A DNA stretch of 64,000 nucleotides from Lichina pygmaea. Taxonomy: Eukaryota > Ascomycota > Lichinomycetes > Lichinales > Lichinaceae. The stretch's first letter is position 1. Every line of letters begins with the position of its first letter. The position numbers were made by a program, and so were the translations under genes. The notes beneath the pieces were generated by a model. It saw nothing but the letters and a program-made list of their open reading frames with translations. It ran no database searches and had not been told where the DNA came from. The DNA lies in contig OY730169.1 in the NCBI GenBank assembly GCA_963422465.1, forward strand, positions 930,001 through 994,000. The letters run 5' to 3'. Shown here piece by piece: positions 20,962-32,770 of the stretch.

Positions 20962-23900
20962 CTAGGTATTAGATTGGGAATAGTGGAGTTTGAAAGCTAG
21001 ATTAAACTGGTTTAGTCTTTTCAAAGACATAAACCAGTACAAGAACTTCTGTAGTAGCTCTGGGTTTGAAATAATAGTGGTGAAGTCTTGGGGATTAAAA
21101 GAGACTTGTTGTCTTTGTCTTGAATAAAGAGAGCATGAAGAGGTGATATGTTTTGCAGTTTCTTCTGCTTGGCCACACACACATAGTGGGGTAGGGAAGT
21201 CAGGAGCTCCAGCTCTGAAAAGAAAACTTGCCAGACTAATTCTTCCAGTCCTGATTTGCAGTAGCAGACTTGCCTCAGCTTTCTGTAACTCTTTGTAGAG
21301 CTTCAGATTGTTTTTGTGTGGCTTTTGACAGAAAGTCTGCCAGCCTGGATAGCTTCTTCTTTTCTTCTCTTCCCATTGGTCTTCCCACTCTTTAGTAAAG
21401 AGCTTTTGTAGTTCTTTCTTTGAACTAGCCTGGTTAGTAGTTATTTGACTTAACCAAGTGAATTTCCACTTAGGAGAGATAGTTGAGGATTCCTTTAAAG
21501 GTTTCTTCAAGAGAGAGGCATAGCTGGAAATAGTGGAAAAGATACTGTCAAGAAAGTATTTGAGAGGGGAGTTTTGAATAGAAGAAAGAAAACAGGCAGT
21601 GCGAAATTTAAAGTATAGGTCTAGAGGTAGAAGAAAAAGCTCACTCTCTAATAGAAAAGAAGGAGTGGCTTTGAAGGCACCCCCAATAAGTCTTAGGCAT
21701 CTGTTTTGAAATGAAACAAGAGAAGAGATATTGGAGGATTTTCTTAGAGGGTTAAACCAGATCCCCACTGCATAGCTCAGTAGAGATCTCAGTATAGCAG
21801 TGTACACCAGACGTGATGTGTGAACTGGAAAGCCCCAAGTAGAATAGGAAGTTCTAGAAAGAGAAGAGAGTGCTTTCTGTGCTTTTTGAAGAATAATCCT
21901 CTGGTGTTTGTGCCAGTGGAGCTTTGCATCTAGGTACACTCCAAGTACTCACACTTCTTCTTTTGGTTTGAGAATCACATTCCCCAGTCTGAGCTTGAGC
22001 TGAAGATTGTCTGATCTTCTTCTGGAAAAATGAAGTATTTCATATTTCTCAGGTGAGAAGACCATTCCATGTCTTGCAGCCCAGGATAGACATTTGTGGT
22101 GTGTGTTCTTTAACTTCAGAAGGTTACTTTTCAAGGAGTGACCAAAAGCAAGCAGATTTGTATCATCTGCAAACCCCAGGGCAGATACACCAGAGGAGGA
22201 AGTATGCACAGTCTCATGCAATTCAGAAATGTAGAATAGAAAAAGAATAGGGGATAATGGAGAACCTTGAGAAACTCCACAATGAATAGGAATAGAATAA
22301 GACTCAGAATCATCAAAGACAAGAGTGGTAGAGTGCTTATCACAGAAGGAGTAGATCCAGGAAGCTAGCCAGGCAGGTATTCCTTTTCTTTTCAGAATTT
22401 GCTGTAGTATCTTGGGGAGAACTCTGTCATAGGCTCCTGAGATATCCAGTGAGAGTAGGGATGCAACCATGCCTTCCTTCCAGACTTTTTCCACTTGGGA
22501 GGTTAGAAGGAAAAGTGCTGCTTCTGTGGATCTTCCTTTCCTAAAGCCCATCTGGATATCTGGCAATAGTCCAGCTTCTTCTGCTATCTTGCTTAGTCTG
22601 GCTGCAGCAATAGCTTCCATCAGCTTGCCTGTTGTGTTTAGCAGAGCTATAGGGCGCCAGGCTTTAGCTTGATTGTAGGTTCCCTTGCCAGGTTCCCTCA
22701 AGCAGACTGTTTTTGCACTCTTAAATCTTTCAGGGAAGTACTCCAGTTTCCAGCATGTTGAAGTCAGAATAGCTAGAGCTTGGCAGAACCTAGGCCCCAG
22801 AGCTCTCAGAAATCCATTTGGCAGCTTATCTCTCCCTCCTGCTGTGAAAGGTTTCTTCTTGGCCAGAATTTGCTCCACTTCTTCACATGTTACCTCCTGG
22901 GAGAGCTGTATCTCAGAGATAGTCTGGGAGCTTTCTGAGCCTGGTTCTGGAACTAGAGCTTTTGGAAAGAACTGCTGTGAGAAGGCTTTAGTCTTTTCCT
23001 CAAAGGTTTTGGCTATTCCTTCTTGTGTTTCCAGGTCAGGAACCAGAGGAAGATCAGGAGTCTTGTTGGCTTTGGACCTTCCCCACTTTGCAAGCTTCCA
23101 GAAGTTTGAAGAGCTGGCCAGCTCATGGATTTGGTGTCTGAAAGTGTTCTGTTTTCCATCTCTGACTGCCTTTTTCTTGAGCTTAGTTGCTTGCTCAAGT
23201 TCCTCTTGACTTGCTTGTCTTTTTTGCACTTTTCTTCTTACTCTTCTTTCCTCTTTAACCTTGTTTTGGATCTCTTGATTCCACCAGGGAACTGAGTGGC
23301 CAGATTGCTTCTGGAGCTGTGTGGATTTGCTTGCTATTTCTTGGAGAAAGTTGTCAAGATACTCCAAGTACTCATCCACTTCATATTTGTCTTGGAAGTG
23401 GAAGGGCAGGTGTAGCTTCTCACACTCTACTCTTGCAAGGTTTGAGTCCAGTGTTCTCCAGTTTCTTTCTGGTTTCCAGATTTTCCTTGGAGGATCCAGG
23501 TCCAGGCAGGTTAGTACAGGTCTGTGGTCAGACCCATGAAAGAACTGAAGAGCCACTTTAGAGAAAATCAGAGAGTTAGAAAGAGAAGAAGAAATAAAAG
23601 ACAGATCAATAGAAGAACATGGTTTTTCAGAAAGAGATCTTGCTCTGGTAGGGGTGAAAGGTGCAATAGCTAAATCCAGATTTAAATCTTTCATTAGGTC
23701 TTGAAACTTGTTTGCAGTCTCAGAGTACAGTCTTCTTTTCTTTGACCAGTCTGGGTGGTGAAGATTTGAGTCTGTGAGAAGAATATGTTGTCCTTGTTCT
23801 TGTAAAGCATTTTGGAGTAAACAGAGAAGAGCTTCTGATGCCTCTGTGTAGTTTTCTTGACTTGATGGGGTGAAGTAGAGATTATGTACCCAAAGAGAAG

Positions 23901-24204
23901 TAGAAGAGTTTTCTAAGTAGATTTCAAGAGAAACAAAGTCTTTATTCCAGAAGGTAGGATGAAGAGAAGAGAGTTTCAGATTTTTATTAATAAGAAAAAG
24001 TGTTCTGCCAATCTCTGAACAGTAGAGAGGAAGAAAGGAAGAGAAAACAGTTGAAGTGCTTGTTTCTAGGTGAGGGTTTTTCCAGGGCTCTTGAAGTGCA
24101 ATAATGTCCACCTCTTGGAGAGCTGAGGTTGCTAGCAGTAGCTCTTGGACTGATTGGCTTTTTTGCACATTATACTGGAGAAGTGTCAGCTTTGTGTCTT
24201 TCAT
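20962..24204 (-). pseudogene. LINE A2 ORF2 with a single nonsense codon
   Basis: About 1,080 codons. The domain order is APE endonuclease (LLQYNVQKSQ at the N-terminus, SDHRP near residue 228), RT (GFRKGRSTEAALFL, LDISGAYDRV, LGFADDTNLLAF) and C-terminal CVCGQAEETAKHITSSC. One in-frame TGA at 21,949-21,951 replaces the CGA (Arg) present in copy A1, a CpG transition. The rest is open on both sides (751 and more than 325 codons). The RT tripeptide and flanks lie before the stop, so a truncated product would keep the endonuclease and RT core. Starts at the ATGA overlap with ORF1. Confidence 0.92.
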
Positions 24205-25592
24205 GCAGACATCTCAGTATCAAAGATCTTGAAGGAGTTAGCTGGTAGCTTTCCTCCAGAGTTGGCTGATCTTGAAGAAAGAATTTGCACTTCTGGGAGT
24301 GCACCTCTGAGTCTCTCTGAGCTTCTGCTTGGCTCAGCTGTTTTACGTTTTTTTCCCCCTGGTAGAGACTGAGAGAGAGGGAAAGACATAACTGGGGGAG
24401 GTTGTAGAGCTGGAACAGAGGTAGCTGTTGGGATCTCATATTTTCCTGGGCGTGTGTTCCATGCTTCTCTTGCCTTCTTGGCTGCTTCCTGGCATACTGG
24501 ACAGACACTGGCCCAGGCTGGGTGAGCTCCTCTGCAGTTGCAGCATTTTGGCTTGAGAAGCTGTTCAGGAACTTGGCAGGCTCTCCTTTCATGCTGGCCT
24601 CCACAGGCACCACACACAGCTTTGTTCTTGCAGAAGTGTGCTTGGTGCCTATAGCCAAAGCACTTGAAACATTGTGCAATAACTGTGTCTGCCAGAAAAG
24701 ATTCTGCTTCATGCATCCTGTGCCCCAGCACTAGCCCACTCTCAATCAAAAGATTGGCTTGTTCAGGGGTAGCCAGATCCAGGTGGAGAGAGGTAACTGG
24801 CTTCTTTTGAGCTATAGCCTTCTTAGACCAGTAGGCTCTCAGGATGGTGATTTGCTTGCTCAGAGATGGGTTGCTGTTCTGGATTATCTGGCGGGTTTTC
24901 TCCAGGTCTTCAGGTTGGATATCTTCTGTTCTGACTCCATGGATCAGAACTGGAAATCTCTTGGGCTGGATGGTTGCTTCCTTTGTGAAGATAGCTGATA
25001 CCCAGGCAGGGTTTTTCTCTAGGAAGACTTTAGTCTCTTGGCTTTCTGTGTTAATAAGGATATCCCCTGAAGGAAGTTTCCTTACTGCTCTGACCTGCTT
25101 GTTGTAGGGGCTGGGTAGTCTGTCTTGAAGAGCCTGGAAAAGCTGGATGTGAGTTCTATTAGCCATGTCAGGTGGCTGGATACCAGGATGTACAAGAACT
25201 TCTTTGAGAATTCTTGCAGGTAGAGGGATTTGTGCTGGAATAGATTTTTGGACAGCCTGGGCATATGATGGCTTGGCTTCTTGTTTGTCCAGCCGCTTGT
25301 TGATATTCTCCAGCTCCTGGAAGATTCTGTTGGTGAGGCCAGTGGAGCTAGACTGGGCTTCTGTAGGGAAGGAGTTCTTTTTGATATTTTCCCAGCTTTT
25401 CAGAATGGATTCTGGGACTGGTTGGGTTTTGATCCAGGAGTCTACTAGTTTGTAGTCACTCTGGGGAGCTGGTTGGGGGGTAGGAGAGCTGGACTGGGTG
25501 CTAGCCAGACTGGGAGCTGGTTGGGAGAGTATAGCTGGTGTAGCTCTGGTGTTACTTTCTGAAAAAGTGGGTTTTTTCTTCTTGGGAGCCAT
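24201..25592 (-). CDS. LINE A2 ORF1 (zinc-knuckle protein)
   Basis: 463 intact residues, about 80% like A1 by eye. The knuckles are complete: CFKCFGYRHQAHFC, CGACGGQHERRAC and CCNCRGAHPAW. It should bind the element's RNA to form the particle used in target-primed reverse transcription. The four-base ATGA overlap with ORF2 suggests that ORF2 is reached by termination and reinitiation. Confidence 0.9.
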   Translation of the reverse strand: MAPKKKKPTFSESNTRATPAILSQPAPSLASTQSSSPTPQPAPQSDYKLVDSWIKTQPVPESILKSWENIKKNSFPTEAQSSSTGLTNRIFQELENINKRLDKQEAKPSYAQAVQKSIPAQIPLPARILKEVLVHPGIQPPDMANRTHIQLFQALQDRLPSPYNKQVRAVRKLPSGDILINTESQETKVFLEKNPAWVSAIFTKEATIQPKRFPVLIHGVRTEDIQPEDLEKTRQIIQNSNPSLSKQITILRAYWSKKAIAQKKPVTSLHLDLATPEQANLLIESGLVLGHRMHEAESFLADTVIAQCFKCFGYRHQAHFCKNKAVCGACGGQHERRACQVPEQLLKPKCCNCRGAHPAWASVCPVCQEAAKKAREAWNTRPGKYEIPTATSVPALQPPPVMSFPLSQSLPGGKKRKTAEPSRSSERLRGALPEVQILSSRSANSGGKLPANSFKIFDTEMSA

Positions 25593-26299
25593 GTTAGAGA
25601 TTGTTTGGCACTGGTTGGGTGTTTCCTGTCTGCAGAGTACTGCCAGAAAGAAGAGTCACCTGGTTTCCCAGCAGTAATAATCTAGTCCTGGGACCAATCC
25701 CCAAGACTAGACTTTCCTGGGCAGCTTTTTCCAACTAAGCTCTGGGCAAAGCTAGAAGTATTAACCTAGACTAGGGACCAGACCCCCTATCTAGACTTTC
25801 CTTGAGCCAAAGACTTTGCTAGCTCCAGAGTCAGTCAGACTCTAACCATTCCTCTTATCCTGAGACTCTCTCTCTGGTTGTGGGTAGATTGCTGGTTGTT
25901 GAAGAAGATCGTGGATTCAAGATCACAACTTTTGACAAACAGGTGTGATTCTCAAAGGTGATGGGTTTTCACCTTAAGGTTTGGGTGGTTTCAGAGAGGA
26001 ACTCGGCTGTTTTCCAGAACATATGACAAATTGTGGTGTTTGTCAAAATTGATGGTCCTTGAAGAACGTGGTTCTGGGAAGAGTTTGTGGATTGATGTAC
26101 AAGACAAGAGACAAGAAAGGAAGGAAAAGAGAAAAGAAGAAGAGAAGAAGCTGGGGGAGCAGGAGAAGTTCTTATAGGCAGGGGATACGGCGGAGCAAGC
26201 AGGCAACAGTGCAGATGGAACTTCCCGGCAAGATGTGTGACTTGTGCCAGATATGCAACTGGGCCAGAACTGTGACATTACCCCCCTTCTTCACATGGC

Positions 26300-29200
26300 G
26301 AACTCCTGTGAGCCTCAGGCCGCTTGTGGGTGTAGTTCTGTGGCTGTGGTTTCCTTGGGTATTTCTCATGGAAGTTGTAGATAGTGTCTTTGGTGTTGTC
26401 AAGATGCTCAATAGGCTCTTCAGTGGCATCTTCAATTGGCTATCCGGACTATTTGACCAGGTACTTGAACTTCTGTCAAGATGTTGCTGGCTTGGAGTCA
26501 AGGATTTCTTCAACCTGGAACTCTTCATCTGTGTCTTGACCAATGACAGGGCCAGGGTGTTCATTTGATTGGCCAGGGATAGGATTGGCAGGTGTCAGAC
26601 GTAGAAAGGAAACATAAAAGACAGGGTGGATCTTGAGAGTGTGTGGAAGCTCCAGATAGCAGGCATAGCTTCCGACTGTCTTCAACACCTTGAATAGTCC
26701 AATCCACTTGTCGTCAAGCTTTTTGTATGGGTGGTGTGTCCTGATGTTCTTGGTATTCAGCCAAACAAGATCTCCAGTTTGATAGGATAGTGACAGGACT
26801 TGATGCAAATTGGCAGTGTGAGCTTGAGCTTCCTGGGATAGTCGGAGTTCAGCTTGCAACTGTTCCAGAATCTGCGTCATTTCTCCAGAGATTTCTATAG
26901 CATCTTGGTTGCAGGCTTCACTCGTGGGTGTGATGCTGAGCCATGGATAGAACCCTTTGTTGGCAAAGAACAGTGACATGCCAGAGGAATCAGACTGGGA
27001 GTTGTTCTACGTGAACTCTGCCAGAGGAAGCTATTGGACCTAGTCATCTTGGAGATAGTTGACATAGGATCTCAGGTAGCATTCAAGCTCCTAATTCTCT
27101 TGTTCTGTCTGACTATCTATCTCTGGGTGGTGTTCTGAGGATAGTCGTAGCATGATGTCAAGATGGGCACAGAGTACTTTCCAGAATAAGCTGACAAACT
27201 GACCTTCTCTGTCTGAGACAATACTCCTTGGCAAGCTATGGGTACAGACAACAAACTAGATGAACATCTGGACAAGATGTGAGTTTGTCATCTCAGCACA
27301 TAGCACAAAGTAGTGTTCTTTGGTGAGACAGTCAGTGATGACCCAGATGTGCTTGGCACCAGGGAAGCAGGCATCTCTTGACTTGGGCAAGTCAGTAATG
27401 AAATCCATAGCCAGATCCTGCCAATGTTGCTGAGGCACGGGAAGAGACAGCAGCTCTCCTTGGTGATCACAGGCAGGCTTTGCTCAAGAGCAGACATGAC
27501 AATTCCTGATGTACTGCTGTATGATGTTCACTATCTTTGGCCAATAGTACCAACAAGACAGGAGATTGTGGGTCTTGGCAATCCCAGTGTGGCTAGCCAT
27601 TGCTTGGTCATGGGCTTCTGGGAACAGGTGTAGGTGTAGCTTATCATTCTCAGGGATCCAGAGTTAGTTCTTGTAGAAGAGATAGTTATTTTCCAAGCTG
27701 CAGTCTGAGAGAGATACTTCTCAACTGTGCCTGACACCATCCCTTAGCATCTGTGACACTGTTGCCACTGGATCACCTTCAGCAAGGTTGTTATAGGTAG
27801 CTTGGATGATGTCTGAAAGAGGTGCAGCATCAGGTTCAGTGTTAACTGGTGCAGCTTCTGAACATCTCAGGATCTGGATGGGCTTGACTTGAACCTCTGA
27901 ATGTGCAAGATTCCTGGGCTTGAGGATGACTTACTCCATGAAGTCTTAACAGGGATCACTGTCTGACAGGAGGTCTTGGGAATGTTGAGTGAGGGCGTTG
28001 GCCTTGCACTGACTGCCTGGACAGTAGCTGATCTTGAAATTGAAGTGTGACAAGAACTTGCTCCAACAGGCTTGATAGTGGGAAAGGTGCTTTGACGACA
28101 TGAAGTACTCCAAGTTCTTATGATCAGAGATCACCTTGACAGGTTCTGGAGATCCTTCAAGCTCTGCTCACCATTCTTCAAAGGCACAGACAATTGCCAG
28201 CAACTTTTTGTCGTAGATCTTGTAGTTGCATTCTGCTGGCAGGTGGCAGTGTGACAAGAAGGCAACAGAGTGTAGAACTTCTTCATGATCTGGCTGTGAC
28301 AGGACAGCACCAGAGATGTAGTCAGAAGTGTCAGTCTCAACAACACACTCCTTCTCCAGATCAAAGTGCTGCAGGATAGGTGCAGTACTGAACACCTTCT
28401 TGATACTTTCAAACAAGCACTGCTCTGGGGTTTCCCACTTGAAGGCAACATTCTTCTTGGTCAGAGCTGTGAGTGGGGATGCAAGCTTAGCAAAGTCTTT
28501 GATGAACTGGTGGTAGAAGTTTGCAAAGACAATGAAGCTCTGCACTTCCTTGAGACTGGCAGGAGGATTCCACTGCTTGATGGTGTCAGTCTTGGCTGGG
28601 TCCATGCTCACAGATCTGGGTCAGCCATCTTCAGTGGCAGACTGAATGATGAGACCAAGGTACTTGACTTGATGCACTTCAAAGTCACACTTGGAGATGT
28701 CAACTTGCAGGCTTGCATCTCGTAGTTGACTGAGAACAAGCTTGACATACTTCTGGTGTTTCTTGAGTGTCTGACTGTAGACAAGGATGTCATCCACATA
28801 GGTAGTGCCAAAGACATCAAGGATGTCAGGTCTCAAAACATCATTGATGTAGTTCTGGAACATGCTTGGAGTATTGGCAAGACTAAAGGGCATGACAAGG
28901 TATTTGTAGAGGCCTGAGCATGTGCTGAACGCAGTCTTCCATTCTTCACCTTCCTTCATCTGGATATGGTTGAAGGCACCAACAATATCAAGCTTGGTGT
29001 ACCACACAGCTTTGCAAAGCTGGTCCAACATCTCCCGGATCAGTGGCAGGGGGTAACAGTTCTTGATGGTGATGGTGTTGAGTGCTCTGTAGTCTACACA
29101 GAAACACAATCCACCTTCTGGCTTCTTGACAAAGAGGACTGGTGCAGCAGCAGGTGATGAAGATGCTTGAATAAAGCTCTTGTTCAGGTTCTCTGTCAGG

Positions 29201-29940
29201 TACTTCTTGAGAACTTCAAGTTCTTCTCTGCTCATGCTGTACAGAAGTCCAGAGGGTGCCTGGGTTCCTGGTTCCATCTTGATCTTGTGGTCAACTCCTG
29301 GGTGTAGAGGAGGAAGCTTGTCAGTGTCATCCTTGCTGAAGATGTCCAGGAACTTGTGGTACTGAGCAGGGAGAAGTGTGGCAGGATCCACACACTTCTT
29401 TGGCTTCAACACCTGCTCAATGTCTCTCAGAGAAACACTGAACACCTGGTGATCTGGCTTGGCAGCAAGAAGAGAAAATACAGCAGCATTGATGGGGATT
29501 GGTGTGGCAGAAAGAGGCTTGAGATTCTGAGGCTTTCCAGCAGACATCTTGGCTTCAAGATCTAAAGAGATTGGATAGCTATTGTTTGACTTGAGGTATG
29601 CAGATCAGCAGTGATCTGACTTGAACATGATTGAGGTGTTTGTCTAATCAATGTGTGGCCTGTGCTTCTGGAACCATGGCATCCCCAGAATCGCATGATA
29701 GTGAAGACCAGGAGACACAAAGAGAGAGACTTCTTCCTGGTGCACACCATGTGCTGTGGTCATGATTGTCTTGGCGAGATGTGTGGTTTGTGATGTCTTG
29801 CTATCAAACAATCACAATGTGCGTGGGTAGGGGAGAGGTTCTTGGTGAAGAGATTACGCAAAGGAAGCACCAATGCAGCCAAATGCTGAACAGCCAGAGT
29901 CAATAAGAGTATTGCACTTGAATTTCCCATCTAGGATACA
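26300..29940 (-). pseudogene. Chromovirus pol remnant (protease-RT-RNase H-integrase-chromodomain)
   Basis: Protease shows NTLIDSGCSA near 29,900. RT, the longest open part (29,547-28,621), keeps VDYRALNTITIKN, PFSLANTPSMFQ and the catalytic YVDDILVY. RNase H is at 28,611-27,950 ([24 protein letters not shown]). Integrase spans about 27,560-26,480 (MDFITDLPKS, SDREGQFVS, HPEIDSQTEQENQ). A chromodomain-like end (YLVK and DATEEPIEHL) runs to 26,300. Stops fall mostly at former Trp, Arg or Gln codons. Integrase has several (for example near 27,255 and 27,010), so the element is dead although its RT part is well preserved. Confidence 0.9.
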
Positions 29941-30099
29941 AGGAAGAAACAAGCACTTGCTGTCTAATTGCTGGTCTGGAGACAGATAGCCAATATGGAG
30001 ATCCTTTTCATGTCCTTAGGTGCAATGATGACCAAGGACTACTTGTTTTCCGACTCTGGAGTAGTCTCAACAGTGGTAGACTTGGTGGTGGTCATGGTG

Positions 30100-31020
30100 G
30101 TGGCAACAACAGGCATGCTTTTCACTGGACAGAAGGTTGAGACATGACCTTGGTTCCCACAGTAGAAGCAGAGACCTTTGCTTCAGTGATGTTCTCACTC
30201 TTCTGGTGTCAGCTTAGAGCAGCTGAGATCTATGGTAGGACTTGGTGGCTGTGGCGTGAAGGCTGGCTTGATGAACCCTGGACACAGAACTGAAGCTCCT
30301 GACTGTGGAACTGAGGCTTGGGTGGGAGGTGCTTGACATGGACGGTGAGAGTTGGCAGAAGTGGCATGTAACTGGTTGTCCTGTAGCTGGCATTCCTCAA
30401 CAAGCTTCTGATAGCTGATGTCCTTGAGGTTGATGCTGACAAGCTGCTTGGCAAGCTCTTCAGAGACAGTGTATTGAAGATGGCACTTCAAGGCCTTGTT
30501 GTTGAAGCCTGTACGTGGAGCATACTGATTGAACTCTGTGAAGAACTCAGCAAAGGAACAGTTGGCCTGACACAAGGTGATAAGCTTCCTCTGAGCTAGG
30601 AACTCTGGGTCTGGGTCAGAGAAGGTGTTCTGGAGATCTTGGACAATGTTGTGCCAGTCAATGTACTGGCCAGCCGTGATCTTAGCTGAGATGTAGGACT
30701 GTGCAGTACCAGTCGTGCGTGAAAAGATGTACGCAATCCGCGATGTTTCCGTGGGGTACCAGTCAGTGTTGAACATCATCTTGAGTGACAGTGACATGAT
30801 GAAGCTCTCAAGCTTCTTATGTGTGATTTCCGTGTTTCCACCATCGCCACTGAAGATCTCTGGGTCAGCAGTGTGTTCAGACTTGGACTTGGGAGTACTG
30901 TTAGTAGCTTGAATTCACATGAACTCTGCAAACATGTTGCGAAGGAACTTGTCATTTCCAGTAACTGGCATAGCTTGGTCTGGTTGTTGAGACATGACAA
31001 GGACGTGAACATAGCTTGGT
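30100..31020 (-). pseudogene. Chromovirus gag remnant
   Basis: The longest open part is 30,797-30,195. It carries the capsid block (TAQSYISAKITAG, then WHNIVQDLQNTFSDPD and FTEFNQYAPRTGF) typical of fungal Ty3/Gypsy gag. A CCHC knuckle (CFYCGNQGHVSTFC) lies at about 30,175-30,130 in the continuation toward pol, beyond a frame interruption. Gag would form the particle shell and bind the genomic RNA. Confidence 0.82.
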
Positions 31021-31053
31021 GAAGTGTGTTATGGTTGGGTAGGTCTTTCGTAG

Positions 31054-31320
31054 TGTGACAAGGCAATGGCAGAGCAGAACTCAAGTCTAACTGATTCAGT
31101 AACCTTGACCTGACTTGGCTTGAGACTTGAGACTTGGATTAATGTACAAGATGAAAGACAAGGAAGGAAAAGAGAAAAGAAGAAGAGAAGAAGCTGGGGG
31201 AGCAGAAGAAGTTCTTATAGGCAGGGGATACAGTGGAGCAAACAGGCAACAGTGCAGATGGAACTTCCCGGCAAGGTGTGTGACTTGTGCCAGATATGCA
31301 CCTAGGCCAGAACTGTGACA
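31054..31320 (-). repeat. 5' LTR of the minus-strand chromovirus
   Basis: 267 bp, TGTGACAAGG...AACTGTGACA on the plus strand. It is very like the split LTR at 20,690-26,277; differences are mainly transitions and a few small indels. Confidence 0.88.
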
Positions 31321-32085
31321 CCTCTTTCACTACCATTATACACCACACCTTCCAGTTGTTAACTGTTTTGTGTTACTTTTGCAGATCTCTTGTACAAAGA
31401 CTGACTATACCTCACAGACCTTACAGACTCTGCAGGCTATGCCAGCACCTGCAGGGCCACTTTTCCAGCCCACTAACCAAGTAGGGAGAAGTTCTCCTTA
31501 GTCCACTGTCACCTGTGGGGTTTTGGTTGCACCTGTTGGCCTACTGGATAACCCAGTCTTCTGGCCTCAGATTGTGGATCATACAAAAAGACTTTGTGGC
31601 AAGACTTTAGGCAAAACCATCAAGCCAGCACTTTGGCTATCACACAGCCCCCAGGCACTGGAGTGGTGACATCTTCTTGTACAACCACTCTTCTTCTTTA
31701 ACAGGTGGTCCCTGTTTGATTAAGAACACCACAGTGCCAAGACCACTCCTCCCTCTAGCAGATCCTCATGTGTTAGCTGGAGACTCTGCTAGGAGGGTGA
31801 CATGACAAGAACTCCTCTCAACTACTCCAGAGATACCCTATCAGACACCTAGACTTCACATCCACCAGCTGTGCGGCTGGCTTCAGGCTGTAGTGTACAT
31901 AGTAGTTGTCTGTCAGGTGGTTTTCATCTTCCAAGCTTGGTCACAGTTCTCTGTTCTGCTGTAGCTGTTTCACAGGGGTGTCCAGGGTGCCTGTGTGACA
32001 CCTCTGGTGGCCCATCACTCCACAACACCAGCAGCTTGACCAGTGACTTGATTAGCTCTTGGTGCAATGACTACAAGCAGTCTGC
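31321..32085 (-). repeat. LINE T 5' segment, mutated
   Basis: Matches 47,720-48,485 with CpGs lost: cagatctcttgtacaaagac, ggcaaaaccatcaagccag, ccaccagctgtgcggctgg, caccagcagctt. It ends where LINE B begins. In the 48-kb copy the sequence runs on (cttgggagactgcc), so LINE B interrupted it here. Confidence 0.75.
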
Positions 32086-32770
32086 GAAACTCTTCCCAGT
32101 ACCACATCGTCAAAGGACCATCACTTTTGACAATCAGCGCATTTGGTCATAAGTCCTGGAAACCAGTTGTGAAGCTTGCTGAAACCACCCACTTCCCAAG
32201 AGTGAAAACCCATCACTTTTCTGAATCAGGCCTATTGGTCAAAAGTTGTGATCCCAGAACTCACGTCTTCTTGCTTCAACTACCAACCACCCAGCCACAA
32301 CAAGAGTGAGAGGGACCAGAGATATTCTGAAGGACTGGGCAAAGCTCTACCTACCTTGGAACAATCAGCCCTGAGACTAAAACTCAGGATTGAGCCAGCA
32401 CTCCCAGTCTATCAGAGATAAAACACAAAACTTCTCCTAAAAGTGAGAAACACCCACCAACAAGGAGATCAGGGCTCCCAGGATAAGAGGAATAGTTTAG
32501 AGCTTGCCTCTAGTGCTGGTAGAGTTGAAAAACTCTAGGAAAGCTCAGGCAGGGGGTGTGGTCCCTAGCTTGAGTTAATACAACCAGATTTCCCTAGAGT
32601 CTAGTTGGAAAAGACTGCCCAGGAAAGTACAGTCTTGGAGAGTGGTCCCAGAATTGTGCAACTACTGCTAGGAACCAGGTGACCCTTTGTGAACAACTGG
32701 AAGAAGCCTCCAATAGAGCCTCACCAATCCCAGCCAAAAAGAACTGCTGGAAGACACCCAAAATCACATA

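Larger units (their letters stand above)
20782..26087 (-). mobile_element. LINE A2: near-intact non-LTR retrotransposon
   Basis: Full-length copy, 5.3 kb, with an A-rich tail (T-rich at 20,782-20,812) and an 11-bp target-site duplication TGGATTGATGT at 20,771-20,781 and 26,088-26,098. ORF1 is open; ORF2 carries one premature stop. The 5' untranslated region (25,593-26,087) aligns with that of A1. Confidence 0.93.
20690..26277 (-). repeat. 3' LTR of the minus-strand chromovirus, split by LINE A2
   Basis: The two parts, 20,690-20,781 and 26,099-26,277, join into one 271-bp LTR (TGTGACAAGG...CAGAACTGTGACA on +) that matches the other LTR at 31,054-31,320. The LINE between them is bounded by the duplication TGGATTGATGT. 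A purine tract on the minus strand (GAAGAAGGGGGG) just inside at about 26,281-26,292 supports the orientation. Confidence 0.88.
26278..31053 (-). mobile_element. Internal region of a Ty3/Gypsy chromovirus (minus strand)
   Basis: Lies between two matching LTRs and reads gag, zinc knuckle, protease, RT, RNase H, integrase and chromodomain from right to left. Several stops break it. No direct 5-bp duplication is visible outside the LTRs (GCCAG on the left, CCTCT on the right), so the flanks may have been rearranged. Confidence 0.9.
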
